The notes under the pieces were generated by a model. The model made no database searches. It was given only the letters and a program-made list of their open reading frames with translations, and was not told the DNA's origin. Shown in pieces: positions 1 to 5,416 of a stretch of 5,416 nucleotides of DNA. The DNA is taken from the NCBI GenBank assembly GCA_900770055.1, contig CAAGJD010000152.1, forward strand, positions 1 to 5,416, given 5' to 3'. Position 1 is the stretch's first letter. Each line of letters begins with the position of its first letter. The position numbers were made by a program, and so were the translations under genes. This stretch comes from Acholeplasmatales bacterium (GTDB lineage Bacteria; Bacillota_I; Bacilli_A; Acholeplasmatales; Anaeroplasmataceae).

Positions 1-191
1 CAAGTGCACCAACAGTGGCTCCAACAACAAGTGCACCAACAGTGGCTCCAACAACAAGTGCACCAACAGTAGCTCCAACAACAAGTGCACCAACAGTGGC
101 TCCAACAACAAGTGCACCAACAGTGGCTCCAACAACAAGTGCACCAACAGTAGCTCCAACTACAAGTGTGCCAACTGCTTCAACATCTACA
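1..191 (+). repeat. 27-bp tandem repeat encoding a Pro/Thr-rich linker
   Basis: Six near-identical 27-bp units start at 3, 30, 57, 84, 111 and 138, each encoding SAPTVAPTT. A seventh, diverged unit (165-191) leads into a Ser/Thr/Pro tail ending near base 220. The array is cut by the window edge, so its copy number is unknown. Units differ mainly by GTG or GTA at the valine codon, in the order G,G,A,G,G,A. Pro/Thr linkers of this kind are flexible, often glycosylated spacers between modules of extracellular glycan-active enzymes. The array is visibly more GC-rich than the rest of the gene and starts in phase with the reading frame, so gain or loss of units would keep the frame. Confidence 0.95.
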
Positions 192-3100
192 CCAAGCACT
201 CCTGATCCTGTTGTAGATTTACCAGAAGCATATTTAAACATTGTTAATAGTGGATTTGTTCATATGTATAACGATTTTAACAGCTATACATCAACAGATG
301 TATTACCTACATTTGATACAACTACAGGTTATGGAACTTTAGGTTATTATCAGTATGTAAATGTTAAGAATGGCGTTGGTTCAGCTTCAACTAACTATAT
401 CCAATTAGGTAATGGAAATGCCCAAATGGTAGATACATCTAATGGTGGTACTCAATTAATTATCGATTATGGTAAATCACTAAATAGTGGTGTAGTTGAG
501 GGCTATTTCGAAATAACAACATCAGGTATTGGAAATAGCTGGACATTAATTCAGATGGTAGGTACATCATCAGCAAAAACAAATGATGAAGTATTTGGTA
601 TTAGAACTGATAGTGGTGTTTTAAAATATCGTTTAGATGGTGGTACTGCAACTGCAGCTAAAACATCAATTTCATCAGCAAATACTACATATATTATTCA
701 TTTTGTATTTAATGCTGATGAATCAAAGCTTACAATGACAATAAATGGTAATGAATTTGTTACAGATTTACAAACTACAATTACAGGACTATGTGGATTA
801 AAGATTGTATCTTCTGATAATGGCTCTAAAGTAGCTCATTTAGATAATTTTGCAATATCAAACGAGAATTCAACTATTGAAGAATATAAAGCAAAATTAA
901 TCGCTAATTTAGATACAGCATTTAATGCATATGATGTTGATAACAAATATCAAACTGTAGCTACAGAAATGAAGGCAGCATATAATACTGCTAAGGCATT
1001 AATTAATAATGCAGCTACAAAGGCAGATGCCAAAACAGCATATAATAATGCGATTATAGAATTTGAATCAATTTCACTTGAACCAAAGAAAGCATCATAT
1101 ATTTCTGAGCTTGATAAAATTGATTTAACAAAATATACAGAAAACGGGACTTTAATTTTAGCAGCAATCCAAGAAGGAAAAACTGCAATTAATGCTTCAA
1201 CAACAGCTCAAGAATTAGAAAAAGCATATCAAAATGCAAAATCTGCAATCGCTGCAATAAAGACTGATGTAGAAGTATTAGTTGCATATAAAAATGAAGC
1301 ATTAGCAGAATTAAATTCATATAAGAATAAATCAGATTATTCAAATAACCTAGAAGCATTTGAGCAAGCTTTAAATACAGGTGCTACAAATATCAATAAT
1401 GCAGCAACAAAAGCTGAAGTAGATGAAGCTTTAGCAAATGCAAAGACTTCTTTAGACGCTGTTAAGACAAATGCAGAAATTTTAGCAGAAAAGAAAACAC
1501 AAGCTATTAATAACCTAACACTTATAGCAAATGATTACATTAGTGATTTAGATGCAACAAATGATGCATCAGCAATTACTAAAATTAATGATCTTTTAGC
1601 AAATGCAACGACTTCTATTAATGCAGCAACATCTATTTCAGAAATTACTAGTATCGTAAATTCTAAATCTATTGAGATGCAAACAACTTATAATGCTGCA
1701 AAACTATCTTTAGAAGATTTAAAAGCAGCTTCAATTACTCAAATAGAAAACCATGCTAGTAGTGTAATTTTAAATTATCCAGCATTAGCAGATTCAGTTA
1801 ATGCGGCGCTAAACGATGGTAAAAATAATATTAATAATGCAACAACAAAGGATGATATAACTCAATATTTAAATTCAACAGTTGAAGCAATTAATGCCTT
1901 AGTTAACGAATATGAATCAAGTGATGGTAATTCAATTATTAAGCAAGGTCAAATTGAAGTTACAAATTATGCTGGTGTTAATGAGGCAGCTTTAATTGAA
2001 TTTAATAAATTACAAAATGCTAGTGATTATAAGATTTATATTAAGGGTAATGAATATTCTAACTATACATTACTAAATGATAAGATTTCTTATTTAAGAA
2101 CTACAGCTTCAGGCTATAGAGTTGATTTAATCGGTTTAGCTAGTGGTATGTATAATGTAAAGGTTGTGCCTGTTATTGATTCAGCTGAATCTGAGGCAGC
2201 TGCAACAATTTGTCGTTTCACAGTACATTCTTATGATAGATCAGGCTATGCACATTTCAATTATAATGATGGTGTAGGTGCATATAATGATGATGGTACA
2301 TTAAAGGATAACGCTATTGTTTTATATGTTACAGATGAAAATAAGAATACAATTACTTTATCATATGGTGGTGTAACTGTTAAAGGTATCGGTAACATTC
2401 TTAACTCAGTTGGTAAGGATGTTGGTGGTGGCTTAACTTCTAATGGAGGTGCAGCTAATACTAACCAAGGTATTTTAAAAATACTAGCAGAGAATAATAT
2501 TCCTCTTGCAGTTCGTTTTGTTGGAACTGTATCAAATTCAGGTTTATATAAGCAAGGTACATTTAATGCAGCATCAACTCCACTTATTGATGGTTTAACA
2601 ATATATAATACTACAGGTCATGGTGGTACTAAGGGTGATAATGGTCATATGGCTCGTATGAAGTCTGGTAAGAATATTACACTTGAGGGTGTTGGCCCTG
2701 ATGCTGTAATAGATGGATTTGGCTTCCACTTTATGTGTGAAACTTCAGCGCCAGATTTAGGTAAGAACTTTGAGGCTCGTAACCTTAAATTTATCAATAC
2801 TCCAGAGGATGCGATTGGTATGGAAGGTACTCAAGGTATTCTTAATAACGGATCAGTTGAAAATGCAGCAAGTGTAACAGCAGATATCTTAGGCTCTGTT
2901 GAAAGATGCTGGGTTCATAATTGTGAATTCTATTGTCCTGTTATTTCTTCACCAGCTGAAAGTGATAAGGCTCAAGGCGATGGTTCTGTAGACTTTAAAC
3001 GTGGTCAATATTTTACATGTAGCTATAATTATTTTGAAGGCTGCCATAAGACTAATTTAGTTGGTTCTTCAGATTCAAGCTTACAATTTAATTTAACATA

Positions 3101-5162
3101 TCATCATAATTATTGGTATTTATGTGAAGCAAGAGGACCTTTAGCAAGAAATGCTAATATTCATATGTATAACAATGTATTTGATTCTCAAATTTCTTAC
3201 GCAATGGATGCTAGAGCTAATTCATTCATCTTCTCAGAATATAATTTATTCTATATGGCAAAGAATCCTCAAACTAATACATCTGGTGGTGTAATTAAGA
3301 GCTATAAGGATTCATTCTCAAGCTGTATTAATGACATGCTAGGAGTTGTAGTTAATGATAAGACACAAGCAGTTACAAATAATTGTAAATTCACTTATAG
3401 AGGTATTGATTATAGTAAGTTTGAATTAGATTCTAAATTATCATATATAGCAAATGAAGATTATTATTTACAAACTAGCGTAACTGAGGCTAGAAAGGTA
3501 ATTAAATCTCAAACAGGTGTATCAAAGGATAAATATATTAATCCTGAAACATTAACAATGGAAGATATTTCTTATGTTGCAGGTAAAACAGTTAACGCAA
3601 CAGTTGATACATTACCTACAAAATTAACACCTGGTAAGATTAGTAAAACTCAATATATCTTTGATCTTAAGGCTTACGCAACAGTAACAGTTGATTGTGC
3701 ATCTGGTTTAGGTGTATTATTAAATGAAGCAGGTGAATGCTTGTTAAGTGGTAATGGTGAGGTTGTATTAGCACCTGGTAAATATATTCTTCAACCAATA
3801 TCAATTCAAGCAGGTGACGCAGCTACTTTACAACCTCCTACATTAAAGGATTTAACTATTAATTCTATTTCATTTGTTTCATATGATTCTGAAGAATTTA
3901 ATGATCAATTAAAGGCTGAATTTATTGCAGCTCAAAATGCAATACCATCAACAATTACTTATACTGATGAATGTTATTCACTAGTTAAAGTAGCACTTGA
4001 TAAATATAATGCTTTAGGTACTGCTTTACAATCAGAAGTGGATGCAACAAAGACAATCGATGCTTATGATCAATTAAAGGCTTTAGGAAAAACATATGTT
4101 GAAGGATTAATTTCAGCAATAGGTACAGTAGATCAAAATAGTGGTTCTAAAATATCAAGTGCAAGAAGTGCTTATAGTGTTTATATGTCTAGATTTAGTA
4201 CTGCTACAATTTCTAATTATTCAACATTAGTAGCAGCAGAAAATTCATTTACAAGTTATGCAGTACAATCTTGTATTGATAAGATTAGTGCTATTGGTAC
4301 AGTAACATTAGATAGTGAAGAAGCTATCACTTTAGCAAGAAACGAATATGATGCATTAGATGATGGTCAAAAGGAAAATGTTACAAATTATAATGTTTTA
4401 GTTCAAGCTGAAGCTGAATACCAAGTTTTAGTTAACGTAAATAATGTTGATCAACTAATATATTATGCTGATATGAGCAGTGCTTCATCATTAAAAGCAG
4501 TAATTGATGCATATAATGCTTTATCAGAAGTAGAAAAAGCTAGAGTTGCTGATACAGCTAGATATTCTAATATTAAGGTTGAATATACTATTTTATTAAT
4601 AAATGCTATCGGAACTGTTACAAATACATCAGGACCAAGTATTGCTTTAGCGAATGAAGCTTATGATAGTTTAACTGAAACAGAAAAAGCATTAGTAACA
4701 AATTATCAAACATTAGTTGATGCAAATACTACATATGATTCAATGGTTGTAGATTATACAATTAGTTGGTCATATGCTACTGAAACATTATCTACTAAGA
4801 CTGGTACGACACAAGATGGATTCAAATACAGCAATAATGATTATTCTAATGGTGGAATGAAGATTAAAACATCAACAAGTAATTATTTCCAAACTCCAGA
4901 GCTTGGTTCTACTAAGGTAACTATAGAAATGACTGCATTTATTGTAGATACAAGTAGTGCTGATAATGCAATAATATTAGTTACTTATGCTGATGGAACT
5001 ACTGAAACTAAAGAAGTGGCATTGCCAGCTAATAAGGCAACAGTTACAGAAACATTAACAATAGAAGGTAAAGAAGTTAAAACAATTTCTATTAATGGTT
5101 TATCTACAAATACAAGCAAAAACTTAGGATTAGTAGCACTTAAGGTTACTTATTCAAAGTAA
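1..5162 (+). CDS. Large secreted multidomain pectate lyase (PL1 family), 5'-partial
   Basis: The frame is open from the left edge (first full codon at base 3) to TAA at 5160-5162, giving 1719 visible residues. The true start, and any signal peptide, lie upstream. The GTG at 15 is a valine codon inside a repeat and is not a start. Domains, numbering the codon at base 3 as residue 1: Pro/Thr linker 1-~72; lectin/LamG-like beta-sandwich ~74-288; five helical FIVAR-like repeats ~293-640; Ig/Fn3-like module ~642-745; PL1 beta-helix ~746-1185; small beta domain ~1199-1293; second helical array ~1300-1582; terminal beta-sandwich ~1583-1719. PL1 enzymes cleave polygalacturonate by calcium-dependent beta-elimination. 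Here DxxxD (993/997), HK (Lys1016) and RxPxxR (1044-1049) are all present. Secretion is inferred from the architecture. There is no LPXTG or C-terminal membrane segment. The lyase call is firm; exact substrate and the binding roles of the flanking domains are inference. Confidence 0.93.
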   Translation, partial: SAPTVAPTTSAPTVAPTTSAPTVAPTTSAPTVAPTTSAPTVAPTTSAPTVAPTTSVPTASTSTPSTPDPVVDLPEAYLNIVNSGFVHMYNDFNSYTSTDVLPTFDTTTGYGTLGYYQYVNVKNGVGSASTNYIQLGNGNAQMVDTSNGGTQLIIDYGKSLNSGVVEGYFEITTSGIGNSWTLIQMVGTSSAKTNDEVFGIRTDSGVLKYRLDGGTATAAKTSISSANTTYIIHFVFNADESKLTMTINGNEFVTDLQTTITGLCGLKIVSSDNGSKVAHLDNFAISNENSTIEEYKAKLIANLDTAFNAYDVDNKYQTVATEMKAAYNTAKALINNAATKADAKTAYNNAIIEFESISLEPKKASYISELDKIDLTKYTENGTLILAAIQEGKTAINASTTAQELEKAYQNAKSAIAAIKTDVEVLVAYKNEALAELNSYKNKSDYSNNLEAFEQALNTGATNINNAATKAEVDEALANAKTSLDAVKTNAEILAEKKTQAINNLTLIANDYISDLDATNDASAITKINDLLANATTSINAATSISEITSIVNSKSIEMQTTYNAAKLSLEDLKAASITQIENHASSVILNYPALADSVNAALNDGKNNINNATTKDDITQYLNSTVEAINALVNEYESSDGNSIIKQGQIEVTNYAGVNEAALIEFNKLQNASDYKIYIKGNEYSNYTLLNDKISYLRTTASGYRVDLIGLASGMYNVKVVPVIDSAESEAAATICRFTVHSYDRSGYAHFNYNDGVGAYNDDGTLKDNAIVLYVTDENKNTITLSYGGVTVKGIGNILNSVGKDVGGGLTSNGGAANTNQGILKILAENNIPLAVRFVGTVSNSGLYKQGTFNAASTPLIDGLTIYNTTGHGGTKGDNGHMARMKSGKNITLEGVGPDAVIDGFGFHFMCETSAPDLGKNFEARNLKFINTPEDAIGMEGTQGILNNGSVENAASVTADILGSVERCWVHNCEFYCPVISSPAESDKAQGDGSVDFKRGQYFTCSYNYFEGCHKTNLVGSSDSSLQFNLTYHHNYWYLCEARGPLARNANIHMYNNVFDSQISYAMDARANSFIFSEYNLFYMAKNPQTNTSGGVIKSYKDSFSSCINDMLGVVVNDKTQAVTNNCKFTYRGIDYSKFELDSKLSYIANEDYYLQTSVTEARKVIKSQTGVSKDKYINPETLTMEDISYVAGKTVNATVDTLPTKLTPGKISKTQYIFDLKAYATVTVDCASGLGVLLNEAGECLLSGNGEVVLAPGKYILQPISIQAGDAATLQPPTLKDLTINSISFVSYDSEEFNDQLKAEFIAAQNAIPSTITYTDECYSLVKVALDKYNALGTALQSEVDATKTIDAYDQLKALGKTYVEGLISAIGTVDQNSGSKISSARSAYSVYMSRFSTATISNYSTLVAAENSFTSYAVQSCIDKISAIGTVTLDSEEAITLARNEYDALDDGQKENVTNYNVLVQAEAEYQVLVNVNNVDQLIYYADMSSASSLKAVIDAYNALSEVEKARVADTARYSNIKVEYTILLINAIGTVTNTSGPSIALANEAYDSLTETEKALVTNYQTLVDANTTYDSMVVDYTISWSYATETLSTKTGTTQDGFKYSNNDYSNGGMKIKTSTSNYFQTPELGSTKVTIEMTAFIVDTSSADNAIILVTYADGTTETKEVALPANKATVTETLTIEGKEVKTISINGLSTNTSKNLGLVALKVTYSK
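222..865 (+). other. Lectin/LamG-like beta-sandwich domain (within the CDS)
   Basis: Residues ~74-288 alternate short hydrophobic strands with Gly/Asn/Ser turns and contain no long helix. Features resembling concanavalin-A-like or LamG folds are the 'VEGYFEITTSG' strand, the 'LTMTINGNEF' strand late in the domain, and the closing 'HLDNFAIS' strand. Such domains often bind carbohydrate, and one at the head of a pectin lyase would fit substrate targeting. The call rests on general strand pattern only; I cannot name a CBM family or identify binding residues. Confidence 0.5.
879..1923 (+). repeat. Five helical FIVAR-like repeats (first stalk, within the CDS)
   Basis: Residues ~293-640 form about five degenerate units of 64-75 residues, beginning near bases 880, 1083, 1275, 1479 and 1704. 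Each has Ala/Lys/Glu/Asn-rich amphipathic helices and a recurring core of the type 'AxxxAxxxINNAATKAD' (seen as INNAATKAD, INASTTAQE, INNAATKAE, INAATSISE, INNATTKDD). This matches FIVAR-type three-helix modules common in Gram-positive surface and carbohydrate-active proteins. The likely role is a rigid spacer, perhaps with weak ligand binding. The units are diverged at DNA level, unlike the linker repeat. No cysteine occurs in this block. Confidence 0.75.
1926..2237 (+). other. Ig/Fn3-like module preceding the lyase (within the CDS)
   Basis: Residues ~642-745 show a beta-strand pattern ending in 'GMYNVKVVPV' and 'ICRFTVHSYD', typical of the late strands of a fibronectin type III or Ig-like fold. 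It sits directly before the catalytic beta-helix and was probably inherited as a unit with it. The assignment is by strand pattern only. Confidence 0.5.
2238..3560 (+). other. PL1 pectate lyase catalytic domain (parallel beta-helix, within the CDS)
   Basis: Residues ~746-1185 carry the PL1 signature set in order: EDAIG (Asp936, base 2808), the counterpart of a calcium-ligand Asp; ERCWVHNCEF (Trp970), aligning with the vWiDH region; DGSVDFKRG with Asp993 and Asp997; CHKTNLVGSSDSS with Lys1016 (base 3048); and RGPLAR with Arg1044 and Arg1049 (bases 3132 and 3147), the RxPxxR motif whose first Arg is the catalytic base. Spacings agree with Erwinia PelC as I recall it (E166/D170/K190/R218/R223): 4, 19, 28 and 5 residues here against 4, 20, 28 and 5. 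The motif 'HMYNNVF' follows, as usual in the family. The activity expected is calcium-dependent cleavage of polygalacturonate. The domain holds most of the protein's cysteines. Confidence 0.9.
3900..4746 (+). repeat. Second helical repeat array with IGTV motif (within the CDS)
   Basis: Residues ~1300-1582 contain degenerate helical units. Three begin with I(S/N)AIGTV, at bases 4110, 4284 and 4599. The full pattern is 'ISAIGTV...ARxxYDAL...VTNYxxLxxAExxY', a recognised helical repeat type of Gram-positive extracellular proteins. The first two units are 58 residues apart. The next gap is 105 residues and holds a degenerate unit lacking the IGTV start ('VIDAYNALSEVEKARV'). A further degenerate unit precedes base 4110. 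A second spacer between catalytic core and C-terminal domain is the likely role. Confidence 0.75.
4749..5159 (+). other. C-terminal beta-sandwich domain (within the CDS)
   Basis: Residues ~1583-1719 are strand-rich with Thr/Ser-rich turns ('KVTIEMTAF', 'NAIILVTYADG', 'TETLTIEG', 'KTISINGL', 'LGLVALKVTYSK') and end right at the stop. The layout resembles a beta-sandwich binding module such as a CBM, but I cannot name a family. No LPXTG, transmembrane helix or dockerin-like calcium repeat is visible, so this end gives no recognisable anchor. Confidence 0.5.
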
Positions 5163-5184
5163 AAATATAAATTGATTATATATA

Positions 5185-5219
5185 AATGCTCTTATCAATG
5201 AATGGTAAGGGCATTTTTT
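5185..5219 (+). terminator. Rho-independent terminator of the pectate lyase gene
   Basis: A 12-bp stem is formed by 5185-5196 and 5204-5215 (ten Watson-Crick pairs and two G-U pairs), closing a 7-base loop, aatgaat, at 5197-5203. Six T follow at 5214-5219, two of which pair in the stem. It starts 22 bases after the stop codon, so it most simply ends this transcript. The opposite strand lacks a clean T-tract, so it looks one-directional. The structure is intact despite the intron that begins at 5224. Confidence 0.92.
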
Positions 5220-5223
5220 CTGA

Positions 5224-5416
5224 GTGTGCCGGGCATGGCGCTAATCTTACTGGTGAAAGTCCAGTCACGGGTATTTACCGCCAAGTGTAGTGACCCCCAA
5301 GCCGTTAACAGCAATGTTATGGGTGAAGGAAGAGGCTAGCAAAGTTTTCGAGCCTACGAACAGAAACTTGATGAGGCTAAATGGTGGATAAGGTTGCTCA
5401 ACAAACCGAAGTCCTA
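5224..5416 (+). mobile_element. Group II intron, 5' part of the ribozyme (IIC-like), 3'-partial
   Basis: The segment begins with GTGTG, the group II 5' boundary consensus, and follows the layout of the bacterial IIC intron of Oceanobacillus iheyensis as I recall it: a stem around GGGCAT (UGCC with GGCG, from 5227); a 5-bp hairpin 5249-5253/5261-5265 with loop TGAAAGT; pairing of 5264-5268 with 5290-5294; a hairpin 5302-5310/5315-5322 with GNRA tetraloop GCAA and one bulged base; the stretch GAAGGAAG; a stem 5333-5337/5351-5355; then ATGAGGCTA, TGGATAAG, and AAGTCC near the edge. Matching elements occur in the same order in IIC introns. Only part of domain I is visible; the rest of the ribozyme and any maturase/reverse transcriptase gene would lie downstream. 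Base composition is clearly more GC-rich than the host gene, as expected for an acquired element. No protein-coding frame is supported here. Confidence 0.88.

Noticed and set aside
15..17. GTG as the start codon of the large gene
   Set aside because: It is the valine codon of a 27-bp repeat, no ribosome binding site precedes it, and the frame is open through the left edge. The gene starts upstream.
3..164. The 27-bp direct repeats as a CRISPR array
   Set aside because: The units are contiguous with no spacers and are in frame, encoding a Pro/Thr linker.
1..5162. Mycoplasma-type genetic code (TGA as Trp), considered because of the low GC content
   Set aside because: All four Trp codons are TGG and there is no in-frame TGA in 1719 codons, so nothing supports recoding.
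5217..5366. Complementarity between TTTCTG (5217-5222) and CAGAAA (5361-5366) as an IBS1/EBS1 pair of the intron
   Set aside because: The match stops one base short of the expected exon end at 5223 and IIC pairings are only a few bases long, so it may be chance. I could not place EBS1 with confidence.
5224..5416. The structured 3' segment as a riboswitch or other cis-regulatory RNA of a downstream gene
   Set aside because: The GTGTG start, the GGCAT and GTGAAAGTCC elements, and the order of later motifs fit a group II intron domain I. The position behind a terminator also fits IIC insertion better.

Overview
The window holds the 3' part of one very large gene, then its transcription terminator, then the first ~190 bases of a group II intron. 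All three lie on the + strand. No other gene is supported.

The coding sequence is AT-rich, with AT-ending codons. All four Trp codons are TGG and no in-frame TGA occurs, so the standard code fits. The protein is a multidomain extracellular polysaccharide lyase with a Pro/Thr linker and surface-protein-type helical repeats. Together these suggest a low-GC Gram-positive bacterium (Bacillota, possibly an Erysipelotrichia-like or other gut anaerobe that uses plant pectin). That assignment is inference; no taxonomic marker gene is present.

Layout: bases 1-~220 encode a Pro/Thr linker built from a 27-bp tandem repeat whose start lies outside the window. Bases ~222-865 encode a lectin/LamG-like beta-sandwich. 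Bases ~879-1923 encode about five helical FIVAR-like repeats. Bases ~1926-2237 encode an Ig/Fn3-like module. Bases ~2238-3560 encode a PL1-type pectate lyase beta-helix with an apparently intact catalytic set. Bases ~3597-3880 encode a small beta domain, ~3900-4746 a second helical stalk with IGTV repeats, and ~4749-5159 a terminal beta-sandwich. The stop is TAA at 5160-5162. A strong intrinsic terminator occupies 5185-5219. Four bases after its T-tract, at 5224, a group IIC-like intron begins with GTGTG and runs off the window, so its reverse transcriptase gene, if present, lies beyond it.

The protein probably binds and cleaves pectic polymers outside the cell. The intron is an independent mobile element using the terminator as its landing site, a known habit of the IIC class. 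I see no evidence of a previously undescribed multi-gene system here. The most notable points are the intron/terminator junction, the nested 81-bp repeat, and the lyase placed mid-chain between two helical stalks.
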